From Tetracentron sinense (Eukaryota; Streptophyta; Magnoliopsida; Trochodendrales; Trochodendraceae): a stretch of DNA of 64,000 bases. A program made the position numbers and the translations under genes. Positions 21,396 through 33,066 of this stretch are shown here, piece by piece; the stretch's first letter is position 1; each line of letters starts with the position of its first letter. The notes below the pieces were generated by a model. It saw nothing but the letters and a program-made list of their open reading frames with translations, was not told the DNA's origin and did not search any database. The stretch lies in contig CM026560.1 of NCBI GenBank assembly GCA_015143295.1, positions 8,372,501 to 8,436,500 on the forward strand, read 5' to 3'.

Positions 21396-21729
21396 GTAAA
21401 GATTTTCGGGATCCAGTTTTTCGCATAAATTTTTTATCTGGATTCCCTTCAGGACACCCATATGAACACTTTGCTACCAAGGTTAGGTGGTGAGATGCAG
21501 CTAGAAGTTTGGTTTCATCTTCTGAAAAGAATAGTGCTGGTTCTCCCTTGTAAGATGCAGGTTGTTTGATCGATGTGGTAGCATGAGGAGACACAAGAGC
21601 TCTATCTTGTCTTCCTACAACAATAACGAAAGAAAGAGGGGGGGAATCAGGCGGCCGTGAGGATGATCCTCCCTCCAGGCCACCTGAAACCCTAGGGTTT
21701 TCCATGGAGAACATTTGAAAACTTTCCAA
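21396..21729 (-). pseudogene. LINE ORF1 fragment (DUF4283-type), minus strand
   Basis: A minus-strand frame of about 110 codons reads MENPRVSGGLEGG, then RPPDSPPLSF, SIKQPASYKGEPALFFSEDE and LVAKCSYGCPEGN. This is the pattern at the N-terminus of plant L1-type LINE ORF1 proteins (DUF4283). It is cut at 21396 by the outer end of LTR C. The alignment with the family degrades after the Gly-x-Pro segment. Family call is from memory. Confidence 0.65.
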
Positions 21730-21954
21730 AGTTAAGTGCTATCATTCACCTAAAAAATTCATATGCTAAAATGCACCTCCAGAGCAAGATTTCTCGAGTA
21801 GTGGGTTCATCATGTCCTAAAATTCATTAATGCTGCATTCTAATAAAGGTTCAGCGTACGAAAAAATATAAGGGCTCTCCCTTTTGAGAGAGCCATTATG
21901 TAAATAGAATTATTTTTTAAAAAAAAAATTTATATTATACATTTATAAAAGTTA
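21730..21954. other. Non-coding stretch upstream of the LINE fragment
   Basis: No supported ORF. It contains a short inverted repeat GGCTCTC ... GAGAGCC near 21874-21893 and an A/T-rich end. It may include the LINE 5' region. Confidence 0.4.
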
Positions 21955-22164
21955 GAAAATGTAGCACCCCAGACTTTTCCATCTTTAAATGAATAAGTAT
22001 TTCATAGTTGAATGGCCTTCCGCGTAGTCTAATTAATAAATAGGGGAGAAATTGGAAATTTCAAAATGTCAGAAATGTGCGTTTTCGAGAGACGAATCCA
22101 AAGCAAGTTGAATCGTCGAAATCGGACGAACGAGTCAAAAGATATGGCCAAAACAGTCGGGACC

Positions 22165-22361
22165 TACAGAGCACCAATCGCTCGGTCTAGTCAGCGATCG
22201 ATCGGTCCAAAACCGATCGATCGGTAGCTATCGCACGGTCAAAACTTTTGTATGGGGAAATTTTCCAGAGAGTGAGTTTTTGACCGGTCGATCGGTCAAT
22301 AACACCGATCGCTCGGTAGGCAACCGATCGATCGGTCATAACTACCGATCGCTCGGTCTTC
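22165..22361 (+). repeat. U3 palindrome array, family B
   Basis: Six or seven copies of ACCGATCG(A/C)TCGGT-like units, alternating between the self-complementary ACCGATCGATCGGT and the variant with GCTCGGT. Confidence 0.88.
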
Positions 22362-23336
22362 GCGTTTTTGCAGAAATTTCATTAAGGACGTTTTCGTCTT
22401 TTGGGGGTTAAGCCCTTTCCTATAAGGCTTTGCCGGAGCCTTAGGGCCTCATTCTCATCACTTAAGAGAAATTGAGAGATAGAGAGTGAGAAGAAGGGGG
22501 TTTCTAACCTAGGATTTCCATTGAGGAAGGAATCAAAGGGGTGGACCATCCTAGGTCGTCCTCAAGCTTGGATTGCTTCAAGCTCAAGGCTCAAGCTCGT
22601 GTGGGGTGCATTCTCCAAGCTAGGGCAGCACTCACTCACGTTTTTGAAAGGGGTTTCTTCCCCAACTCAAGTCCCCTTCAAGCAAAGGTTTCCTCCTTCC
22701 AAATAGAGCTTCTATTTCAAGGTTTCTTCAAGATCAAGCCTTGATCTAAGGTTAGTACACCCTACTAACTTACCCTAGCAATAAATCTAGGTTTTCCTTA
22801 TGAAATGTGATTTATGCTATTATGTTTACTTTCCATATGAAATGTATCATCTCCAATGAACCTAAATAAGATAAGAAAAGGGTATGGATGTGTGTGGGTG
22901 TTGATGTGGCGATTGGATGCCGAGATGTATGTTGTGTGATGTGTGTGATGGAAATGGTGGATGGGCACTTTACCAATAATGAACTTACCTTGATGTTGGA
23001 TGGAAGATATGCGCTAAAAAGAACACGAAGAATCATTAAGAAACATTGCATGTGCTGTGTTTGACAAAATGCCTAAAATATGAATAAATGATCTAAAGGA
23101 AGAATATGGAAATGGGTTTTATGCATGCGTTCTTATAAACAATAAATTGATCAAATGTTATGCAAACTACTTATGTTACCTATGTTCATATCATGAATTG
23201 AATTGTAATGTCATATCTTGGTTATTCCCATTATCATGATTGTCACTAGGGACACGTACACGAGCACGCATGATAGCATGAACCGAGATTTCAAGAGCAT
23301 GTACATATAACAAACAACAAGAAAATATTGCATGTC

Positions 23337-23752
23337 AAGGAGATTGGTAGCCCAGGGAGGATTCGGGTACTAACCTCTGGCTCACAAGATAACCCCTAAA
23401 ACACCTATTGTCAAGGAGGTTGGTAGCCCAGGGACATTCGGGTGCTAACCTCTGGCTCACAAGAAAACTAAACAAGTAATAAAAATCACCTATTGTCAAG
23501 GAGGTTGGTAGCCCAGGGAGATTCAGGTGCTAGCCTCTGGCTCACAAGAAAACCAAACATTGCATATCAAGGAGGTTGGTAGCCCAGGGACATTCAGGTA
23601 CTAACCTCTGGCTCACAAGTGCATTGCATATCAAGGAGGTTGGTAGCCCAGGGACATTCGGGTACTAACCTCTGGCTCACACGTGCATTGCATATCAAGG
23701 AGGTTGGCAGCCCAGGGAGATTCGGGTGCTAGCCTCTGGCTCACAAGTTACA
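23337..23752 (+). repeat. Hairpin tandem repeats, family B
   Basis: Six units of the GGTTGGTAGCCC hairpin repeat described for family A. Confidence 0.88.
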
Positions 23753-24020
23753 AGATGATGATCATGCATTCACGCATGCATGCATACATGTTTTCCACGA
23801 GGCATACCGAGGCATGACATGGGATTTCAAGCATGAGTTTTATCGGAGTTTTAGCATTCATGCACACACGTTAGTATGATTGCATTTTACCATGCCTTAT
23901 GCTATTTCTCTGGTGATTCTATTACTGCTTTGTATGGTATTACTGTGGTGTGCTTTTGTTATTGTTATGGTTTGCTAGTAGCGTGTACTCGCTGAGTATT
24001 CCATGCTCAGCCGTACTTTC

Positions 24021-24206
24021 ATGTCGGTAGGTGCACGAGCCCCTCTTGACATATGTGATCAGGGTCCTTCGATAGAAGAGGACTACGGCGAGGAAGAACC
24101 GTATGAGGATCTAGCAGTCGAGCCTCAGGCGGAGACGAGAGACTTAGACCATTGGCCCCACGGGGTGACTATTGATCGAGATAGTGTTGGGTCTTATGTA
24201 TTTTGA
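24021..24206 (+). CDS. Acidic LTR mini-ORF, family B
   Basis: 61 codons from ATG 24021. It begins MSVGARAPLDIC, with core PSIEEDYGEEEPYED and a second half DLDHWPHG aligned with the DLDGWPY of family A. The Trp of the core is Ser here. It is longer at the C-terminus than in A. The upstream acceptor-like sequence reads GTCGGTAG. Confidence 0.4.
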   Translation: MSVGARAPLDICDQGPSIEEDYGEEEPYEDLAVEPQAETRDLDHWPHGVTIDRDSVGSYVF

Positions 24207-24462
24207 TATGTTGATAGGTGGGTCTGTCTACCTCAGACTTAGACACGTCTTGTATTTATGTTAACTTGGAATACTATTTTGGATCATCAGAAGAAATGAA
24301 AATTTGTTTAAGGTTCCGCATATATGTTAGCTTCCGCGCTCTGATTATCGTTGTTAGTACTGTATTTTATCTTGTGCATTACAGGATGGTTTGATAGGTA
24401 CGTAGTGTGACACCTAAAATATCCCTAAACTCCTAGGGGGTATTTCGGGGCGTTACAGAAAA

Positions 24463-25843
24463 TTTTGAAGGTGTCAAACTTTTCACATAGGCAATAATTA
24501 CATCATAATTTAGGGGCCACCATATAGAAAATTTATATACTATTTTTTTTAAATTATACCTAAACCTTAATAAGTTATTTAAAATTTGGGGGGGGGGGGG
24601 GGCGCATTGCTTCTCCCCACTCCTAGCTCGGCCCCTAAGAATAGCTCCTCCCCACTCATACTTTTATACTTACTAGCTGCGTGTGTATGTGCAATTTTAA
24701 TACAGAGGTAGTAAAAATTTTGATTACGGGTATTATGAGAAATAAAATTTTCTCTATAACGATAATATGAGAAATAAAATTTTAAATAACAGTAATAAGT
24801 GGGATATTTCGAAACGTAGGAGAAACTTTTGCACACCAAAATCATACTATCTTAAAAGGGTGTTAAGGGAAATTGAACTTCATTAATAGAAATAACAATG
24901 AAAATAAATTTTGACTAACAATAATAAGAGGAATATTTAGAAAAGGTAAACTTGTAACTATATAAGGATATTATAGAAAAAAAATCTCATAGCGTATTAT
25001 GAGTATAGAAAATGCTATTATGGGAAAAATTAAACAGGGTATTATAATTATCGAAAAGGGTACCATAGAAAAAATCAGTGAAGAATTTTGTCCTTCTATA
25101 ATTAATTGTGCATGCTCTTTTATAATAGAATCTCTCTTATAATGAGAGAAGGCAAGGTAGGTGGCATTGATCGACTTTTTTTATTGTGACAAAAAAAAAG
25201 TATTATTTATCCTATTATTATTTAGTGAATAGATATTTAAGGGTATTAAAGTTATTTCAAATTTATTAACTTCAATCCCCTTAAATAAGGCTAATTCCTT
25301 GACCTATGTACTCCTATTTTTTCTCTCCCACTCTCTATGTGTTTTCAACCACCGCACAACTCACCTTTCTAACACATTTTCTCTTTCCCACATCTCCCCT
25401 CTAACACATGTGCATAGACCCACTAGGTCCCTCTGTCCACTCTCTCTCCCCCTTCCCTCTCTCATGTGCAGCCCACTAGTATAGTATAAATAAAGAGAGA
25501 CAATATTTTGTAAAATACTTTTCTCTATAATTACAAGATTACCACCTTCAATAGGTAAAAAGGAGCTCTGATTTTCTGCCGTAAAGGAGAGCTTCTGTTC
25601 ATGTTTAAACTCTTTTGCAAATACTCCCTTGTTGTTACAACATTTCTTTACCAAATTGGACCCCTAGTTTATATAAATACACATTGTGAACCCCTCTTTT
25701 TGAAGAGATTATCTTTTCTAGAGGCCCTATAAGAATTTTTCTGTCCGGGCACAACCGACACCAATCCCAATTCTAAGAGCTCCATCTATAAGCTCTTTTG
25801 GAAAAAATAAAATATCCAATATATGGTAAAAATAGTAAAATAC
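24463..25843. other. AT-rich gene-free stretch
   Basis: No supported gene. A G16 run lies near 24586-24602, followed by CCTAGCTCGGCCCC, which resembles a hAT terminus, so an old hAT may be here, split by LTR B. A C/T-rich strip at 25290-25470 is followed by TATAAATAAAGAG near 25486. Confidence 0.5.
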
Positions 25844-26170
25844 CACTACTACAAATATGCTTATTAACCACAATTACATTTTCAAGTACGATCATCGTGT
25901 TCATGAAAACTGCGATGCAATCCATTATAAATCATGTTTGATATTGGTGAACTTTTTGTGGGAAGTTTAGATTACGGTTATTAAATGAAACTCGCAAGAA
26001 CTAAAAAAATAACTGGTACATAATAATCAGGATCATAAATATTTTTATGCATCACTGTTATTAATATAACCATGATCTTATATTGACCATAAAATTTAAT
26101 TAGAATTTATTTGATTTTCAATCATCATTAAACAACAATCATGATTGAAAAATTTTGACGAACCTCAAAT
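25844..26170 (+). mobile_element. CACTA-like terminus fragment
   Basis: CACTACTACAAATATG at 25844 resembles a CACTA terminal inverted repeat. It is followed by scattered inverted copies of ATCATG/CATGAT-type words, as in subterminal repeats. No partner end is seen before other repeats start. Confidence 0.4.
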
Positions 26171-27830
26171 CTAGGGTTTGAGTAGAGAACTCACAAATCC
26201 AAGAGGGGATGGTTAGGTTTCCTTATAATTCTATCTACCATTTTTATGATTTTAACAATTAAGTATTAACTTAAGAAATGATAAAATTTAAGTGCGCAAA
26301 TAGAAAACCAAGCAAACCACAACACAAGGATTTTTACGTGGAAACCCTTCCGGGAAAAACCACAGGACCTAGTCCAGCCATGAGTATCCACCAAAACAAA
26401 GTTAACAAGAACTTACAAGACTCGAACTTGACTCCTTCGGACTCGACACTTCGATCCTTCAGTTCTTAGTCCTCCACACCTCGAAAAGTCATCACGTACT
26501 CACAAGTCCCGTGATCAACCATGGCCGCTCGTACTTCTCTTTGTGTCTTGAAAATAGTCCATGATCTTCTGATCGATCTCCATCAATGACAGCTTCGGAT
26601 TCCACCGACCAAATCATACTACCATGATCCTTCTTGGATCGATCTCCTTTGTATAGGCTCCAGAACACTGCGGCCAAGTTGTTCTATCCAGAACGGATTG
26701 ATGGTTTGATAAAAATCAACTCCTAGATGGACTCCTTCAATGGACAAGTCCATGCAAGCATGAATGGAACTTTAGGCTTGCAAACTCTAGGTTGAAAGCA
26801 TTTAACAAAGGGGAGGAGAGACAATAAAAATTAGAGTTTTTATTAACTCTAGAGATAGCTCAAAGTGCTCTCAACATACTCCCAAAATCCCTTCAATTCG
26901 GACTAGAAAGGTTCTAGTTATATAGAGAAACCAAAAATCAAGTTTAGAAGTTTCTAAAACCAATATAGCATGAAAACCCACTTTAAGGTCGACCCTAGGA
27001 GTGCTGAGTCGACCCAAAGGTGCACTTAGGTTGACCCAACTATCTTCTAGGGTAGACCTTGGCTTTTCTCACTTGCTGGAAAATTTCAGAATACAAAAAT
27101 AGTCCATATCAGGGTCAACCCTGAGTGCCCAAGGTCGACGTTGAGGTTAAAACCTAATTTCAAAATTCATTTTTAGCTCTTGTACCCCGCATGAAATTTG
27201 TAGACCTTTTTGACACGGTCGATTTGATATATTATAGAGCAAAATCCGATCTACGGTTTGGGAGATATGGCATCTACAAGATACCTTGGTTTTCAAAAAC
27301 TTTTATACTCAGGGTCGACCCAAAGTACCCAGGGTCGACCTTGAGGTGCAAACCCGATTTTAAAATTACATTTTTAGCTCTTGCTCCCTTCATAAAAGTT
27401 GTAGATATTTTAGCATGATCAATTTGATATATTATGGAGCAAATTATGAGCTACAGTTTGGGAGATATGCCACCTACAAGCAACCTTGGTTTTTTGAAAT
27501 TTTTCAGAATTTTTAACTTGATTTGCACTACATATCTCATCACCTAGGGTCCATATGATTAGTCTAAGACAATGTCCACCTAAGGTATCATATTATGGTT
27601 AATCTAAGTCAATTCCCACCTAAGGTAGTATCTAGGTCACTTACCATCCTATGAGTGAAACAAAGGAAATGATCAACCGAGTCGATCAACCAAGTCTTCA
27701 ATGCTCTTCAACTTCACTTGTCGTGGATGCTTGACAGCAATGACACAAGATACATACCTAATCACCTAGACTCACTTGTTTTGACACCGGAATAAGCCAG
27801 CACAAAAAACATGGACTTTACAATGATTGT
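26171..27830 (-). mobile_element. Copia-like LTR fragment 1 (minus strand)
   Basis: The segment with TTTTTACGTGGAAACCC, then GGGAAAAACCAC and GACCTAGTCC, is typical (reverse complement) of the right end of plant Copia LTRs. The same order of blocks recurs at 28221-29400. Inside are GGTCGACC-type words (26990-27345) and a tandem duplication of about 190 bp (about 27125-27300 and 27315-27490), each unit starting near a GTCGAC. No Copia coding sequence is present. Boundaries are approximate. Confidence 0.5.
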
Positions 27831-28220
27831 ATTTACTGTCTATAAAAGCTTCATATATGCATGCAGATGCTAAATAAGCAACTTTCAGAGTGTTTTTCTC
27901 CTGTCCTCTTTTCTAATTTTCCTTGTAGTTTTATTAATACAGTTGTTAAACAAGCCTTTCTTTCTCTTTCAGAAGTTTAAACCAAGAGATCCTTATTATG
28001 TAGTGAAAGTTGTAAGATCATACTTTGTATTGGCTTAATTCCGATGTCAAAATAGTGTCAATGTAAGTCTGGTGTCACTGTTCCTATGGTTGTTGAAGAC
28101 ATGTGACTATGAAACTCCATAGACTCAAGTGAATTACATGCTGTTAAAGCTTCGCTCACGCTCGTAGGATGGTAAGTGACCTAGATACATAGTAGTTACA
28201 ATAGGTGGTGAAATTACCTT
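27831..28220. other. Gene-free spacer between Copia-like blocks
   Basis: No supported ORF or RNA gene. Some polypyrimidine stretches near 27890-27975. Confidence 0.4.
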
Positions 28221-29400
28221 GATCGATGATCTCTTTGACCTAGAGCGGGTGAATAGGTGTATCTAAGGATTTCTACCAATTTTAATTTATCAATTCAATT
28301 AAGCATAAATAAACAATCAACCACAATCCAACACACAAGATTTTTACATGACAACCCTTCTGGGAAAAACCACGAGACCTAGTCCAACACAAAATGCACT
28401 AAGAGAAGGTTATCAAGTACAAGACTTAGACTTTACCCAACACAGACATGACACAACGTTCCTCAGTACAGATACTTTGTCTTGAAGTCCACAAACCAGT
28501 AGGTTCGATCTCTATCGCAACAGTTCCGGTTCCACACTACCCAAATCTTCTCAAAACTTCTCAATCCATGATCTCTGAAGATCAATCTCCTTCCTTAAAG
28601 GCTCTCGATCACACCGGCTGATAACACTCCACGAGTGTTGGAGTATATTGAATCAATTTAGAAACCTCAATCTCTAGAGGAATCTTAATAACACTAAGAT
28701 CATACAATGCAAGATCAAAGAATTAGAAACTATTCTTGCATTCTCTTGAGCGATTGTGAGAGGAGGGATCAAGGATGATCAACCAAGAACTATTGAAAAC
28801 ACTAGGAGTTCTCTGGCCTCCACTCTCACAAAACAAAACAATTCACACAAAATATGACTTATTAGTGTGTATTCATAGCCTTTTAGGATTTGTAGAATAA
28901 CTAGGAGACTCAAAACACCCTTAGGGGTCAACGACAACTCAAGAGTGATCGACCGGTCCTCTAGTGGTCGACTACAGGTAAGAGTGGTTAACCCCTCAAA
29001 ATTTCACACTCTGGAAATAAAGCCCATACAAAAATTGCACTATAGTGGTCGACCACAATGAGCAGCGATCAACCACTAGGCCAGGGGTCGACCCCTCATA
29101 TGAGTGGTCGACCGATTTGCATGGATTTTGCCTACCAACCTTATGTTTTCACTTAATAACACATGGGCCTTTTACCTAAGTCTAAATTAATCTCTAGGGT
29201 CTTTAACAGTGATCTATGTCAATTCTCACATAGGTATTGGGGTCACTAAGTCACTTACAATTCTAGATCTGAGAGTGAAGCTTGTAGGAGTAATCTTCAA
29301 TCTTCAACTTCACCATTCTTCACTAATCATGACAAGTTGGACTAAACCACTAGACCTATTTTCTATCTTGGAATTAGCCAAGAAAATTTAGGATTTACAG
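28221..29400 (-). mobile_element. Copia-like LTR fragment 2 (minus strand)
   Basis: Begins GACCTAGAGCGGGTGAATAG, a motif common at ends of plant Copia LTRs, then repeats the GGGAAAAACCACGAGACC block of 26310-26370 and the closing block with CACTTACAATTCTAG. It has its own array of GTGGTCGACCAC-type words at 28925-29115. It diverges clearly from fragment 1. Confidence 0.5.
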
Positions 29401-30170
29401 GTGGAATTGTCCTAGATAACGTTATCATATACCTTTGGTGACTGGAAATTGACCCAAGTTTAATTTATAGCCAAGTTGAAGGGTTGAATGGATTCTCTGC
29501 AAAATTTTGTAAAAATATGCACAAATCGTTTGAATGCCCTGCTGACCGTTCAGACAGTTAATTGAAAAACCAAAACAGTAGCCTCCCTGGCACACCGTTT
29601 TCAACCTTTCGCAAGACTATTCTCTGGTCGTTCGAATGCCCCTCTGACCTTCCAAACTAACTGCATGAAATTCAATTCTAAATTAGTTTCGAACTTCGTT
29701 TTGGCAATGACTATTTAAGTAATGATCCCTTAGCTCATTCTAAGGTTTTGGCGAGAGAGAGTAGAGACTTATCTGAGCTATCTAGGGTTTCCCAATCCCC
29801 TTTTGGCGGATACCCATTGTTCTACTCTCTCAAGCTCTAGTGATACAAGCTTAACTCCATAAACTTGATACATACATTGGTTGATCTCCATTCTTATTGA
29901 GCTCCCTCAAGCTTAACTCCATAAACTTGATACTTGCATTGGTTGATCTCCATTCTCATTGAGATCCCTCTATAGGTTTGTTAAACCTTCAAAACCCTGT
30001 GCTTACTCTATTGTGAGCGTTGGTTGGTGTGAGCCAAAGCCGTTGAGTACATAGATCGATCTTCGAGGTCGTGGTTGGAAACTTAGAGAAGCATTGGCCT
30101 GTGAGAAACCGGAGCTACTGTGGTAGAGATCGAATAGTTGTTCGTGGACTTCAGAATGAGGAATCTATAC
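29401..30170 (+). repeat. LTR-like repeat with tandem 60-bp duplication
   Basis: No coding sequence. At 29849-29905 and 29909-29965 a unit starting CAAGCTTAACTCCATAAACT occurs twice. Upstream (29525-29645) there are CGTTTGAATGCCC and CGTTCGAATGCCC words, again repeats in a promoter-proximal position. Probably an old Copia-like LTR, plus orientation; uncertain. Confidence 0.4.
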
Positions 30171-30760
30171 CAAGGAATAGTGTCCCTACAAAATTGATCA
30201 CTTTTAATGGCCACTTTTTACAGGCGATTTCCCAAAACCCCCGTAGGATATAATTGTACCGGTGGTTAAAAGTTAACTGCCAGTAAAATCGTGTTTTGTC
30301 AGGAGGTTTTAGTAAAACCATCACTAAAACCACAATAAAGGTGTGGGAAGAAGATATAGGGCTGAAAAATTGGGCCTCTATACCGGTGCTATTTTAAAAT
30401 CGCCTCTATATTAGTTGTACATCGGCAGTATTTACAAAACCGCCCCTATATTCCAAATAATATGCGCTCTAAAACCAATAAGCAGTGAGAAATAACTATG
30501 AAAAGGAATCAAAGCCCCTACATTTCTGAGATAGTTTACCCTCGTTGCTCTCTCTCTCACTAATGCTTGCCATCTCCCTCTCGCCAGTGCTCGATCACCG
30601 TCTCCCTCTCGCTGTCTCCCTCTCGCCGTCTCCCTCTCGCCGTTGTTTGCTCGCCGTCTCCCTCTCGCCGCTGCTCTCTTGCCGTATCCCTTTTTTGTCA
30701 CGTACTCCTCTCTTCTTCTTCTTTTTCTTCAGTTAAAACCAAACCCTTTTGAGAATAAAG
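30171..30760 (+). mobile_element. CACTA-like subterminal fragment with C/T-rich exon-like strip
   Basis: Repeated words around ACCGGTGCTATTTTAAAA and CGCCTCTATATT, in both orientations, resemble CACTA subterminal repeats. A CTCTCGCCGTCTCCCTCTCG strip (30540-30690) then looks like the C/T-rich leader that follows the CACTA 5' end at 35766-36100. No TIR is identified. Confidence 0.4.
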
Positions 30761-31066
30761 GTTTTGAGAATGCTATATTTAAAAAAACCCTTAAATTTGA
30801 TTCCGCTTTTCGGATTCCTTTTTTTTTTCAATTGAAATCCAAACCCTAAATCTTCTGGCCAAAATTTTGGGGTTTTGAGAAGGCTATTTCAAACTCAAGA
30901 ACTCTATGACTCTTTGAATGTCACTTCATACGGTTTTTGAGAATGCTATTTTAAATTTTGGGGTTTCAAATGTTGAGGAGCTCTAGGAACTTTACATGTA
31001 GAGTCTCGGATTCAATTCCTTGTTATTATCTTGCTTAGTAGGGATATTATTATCATTATGCTGTTT

Positions 31067-33001
31067 TATGTGTATGGATTTGAAGTTTAACAATATGGGA
31101 GGTTTAGAATGTTGAAAAACTCAAAATTCAGGATCTCCGATCGATCGGACCATAGCCCCCCGACAATCGGATGGAAGCAGAAAAAGCCCCTAGGTAGTCT
31201 GTCTTGATCCGATTAATCGGACCACGATCCCCGATCGATCGGGCAGCTCCATATTTTTCTGCCCAATTTTTGTATTTCTCCAATCAATCGAAGCTTACTC
31301 CTGATCAATCGGAGCACGCATTCTACGTTTTTAAAAATCCCTAAATTGTGGATTTTAGGGTTTTAAACCCCTAGGGTTATAAATAAAGGTTCTATTTCAA
31401 AGGGTTAGAGTGTTCTAAACATTTCTAACCTAATTTGGCAAAGGGAGAGAGAAAACCTAGGGTTCTAAGAGAAAATTACTTGGGGAAGAAGGAGATTGCT
31501 CAAGAAGGGAAGATTTAGCTTGAAGCTTGGAGATCACCCTAAAGCCTCTTGCAAGAAATTTGGATCAAAGGAAAATATCTCAAAGATCAATATACCTTCT
31601 AAATTAACTCCTTTTATGTAATCTCTAAGATTAAGTATGTTTGATTAAGAGTTTTCTTGCATGATTTTTATGGAAATTGATATATAATGGTGAATGAGGG
31701 TTTTTACTAATAAAATGGGGATTTTGGCATGTGGTTAAAGTGTTGGAAAAATGATGGTTGGAGATTATTGGTTTGATAATTGATGAATTGTTGGAAATGG
31801 TGGAAGGGAAATGATGATGGATTGGTTTGAACAAATGGTTATGAGATTGGGATGTACGGCTATGGTGATGTATGCTTGGAATGGAGGATGGGGTTTATGA
31901 ATTGGAGGAAGGGTGTTTGTTTTTATGTATGAATGGAAATGAAATGAGTTTAATGTTAAGGAATATATTATGGAAATAAATGTATTATGCTAAGAATGTT
32001 GGCTATGACTCTTATGCTAAACTATGCTAAAATGTTAATTATGCTTCTCGTGTTAAACTATGCCTTATTATATTGAATGATGGTTGTTATTTGGGTTAGG
32101 CAAAACTTAGAGGGAAGTCTTCCAGACCGAGAATTCTCTAACCATTTGGTATGGGATGTTATGGTGGAGTTTCTATGGTGGGAGATCGGAACCTAAGGGA
32201 TGACCTACTCGAATGTCAATTGCGACACTCATGCACACATTCACTTGCATGATAAGTCTTTAAGTCTCATGAGTTCACAAAGCTCACAAGCATGCATGCA
32301 TGGTTCAAATATCTCACAAGCTCATAAGAAATGGTCCGTATAAGGGACATGGAATCTCATAAGAAATATCTCACAAGCTCATAAGAACATGCATCATGTA
32401 AGGTCAAGTCTAAGAGTCTCTCAACTCACAAGTCCACACTAGTCAAGATAAAAATATGATATGTCTCGCATGCTCTTAAGCACTCTGATTATATGTTTAT
32501 GAAATGATTATGTTATTGAATATGTTCGAATATTATTATTTTGTTGGTTAGATTGCTTATCGGCTGAGTGCTTTCCATACTCAGTTGACTTGTTATTATC
32601 GGCAAGTTTAGAGCTGGAGTTGATAGCAGAGCCTTGGATAGAGGAGGTGTACGGAGTTGAAGGAGAAGGTGATCTTTTCACTGAGGAAGTGTGGGACCTC
32701 AACCGGTCTTCTTACTATTAGGTTTCTTATTTTATTTTAAGGGAAATTGTAATAGATTTATGTTGTTAAGGATGATGTTGCTTAGAATCTCATACTTTGT
32801 TGGATCTTAGTTATGGTGGGTTATGTTCTTATAAGTCAGACTTGTGTAGGAAGGTTTGATTATTTTATATCAAAATTTTATTATTCTTATTTTTGGTGAC
32901 TTCTATTGATATGACCTGTATGTCATTGGATTTAAGCAGGTTTAAGAACTATGGCGACTCAAGGTCCCATTTTGGTCAAGGTGGGATTTGGGGTCGTTAC
33001 A
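31067..33001 (+). mobile_element. Partial Gypsy LTR, family F
   Basis: Ends TTTGGGGTCGTTACA at 33001, like LTR D. Present are a CCGATCGATCGGAC array (31137-31320), TATA box TTATAAATAAAG near 31379, an ATG-free exon to about 31590, repeats of CTCACAAGCTCATAAGAA (32270-32400), a stem-loop (32564-32584) and an acidic ORF. The U3 start is missing; the left boundary is approximate. Confidence 0.75.
32605..32721 (+). CDS. Acidic LTR mini-ORF, family F
   Basis: 38 codons after TCGGCAAGT, with core PWIEEVYGVEGEGD, a second Trp (EEVWDL) and TAG 32719-32721. No ATG fits the frame just upstream. Acceptor position has GGCAAGT, as in family C. Confidence 0.38.
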   Translation, partial: SLELELIAEPWIEEVYGVEGEGDLFTEEVWDLNRSSYY

Positions 33002-33066
33002 CTAAAGCTCTCAAGAACTATCTTCACCACCATCAAACTCAAGAACTTTACGGCTCCAACAGAGGT

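Larger units (their letters stand above)
21960..24457 (+). mobile_element. Solo LTR of Gypsy family B with perfect target duplication
   Basis: Starts TGTAGCACCCCAGAC and ends GGGGCGTTACA, flanked by GAAAA at 21955-21959 and 24458-24462. U3 carries the conserved block (about 22078) and an ACCGATCGATCGGT array (22165-22361). An ATG-free exon ends at donor GT 22751 (same donor sequence as A). Hairpin repeats are at 23337-23752, a perfect stem-loop at 23991-24011, and an acidic ORF at 24021. The second half is closely related to A, and the U3 array is completely different. Confidence 0.93.

Noticed and set aside
24586..24602. Run of 16 G
   Set aside because: Simple repeat, possibly a sequencing or assembly length artefact; no partner runs to support a G-quadruplex of interest.
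30432..30849. Overlapping frames of 60-90 codons on both strands
   Set aside because: CTCTCGCCGTCTCC repeats generate them. No start context or domain.
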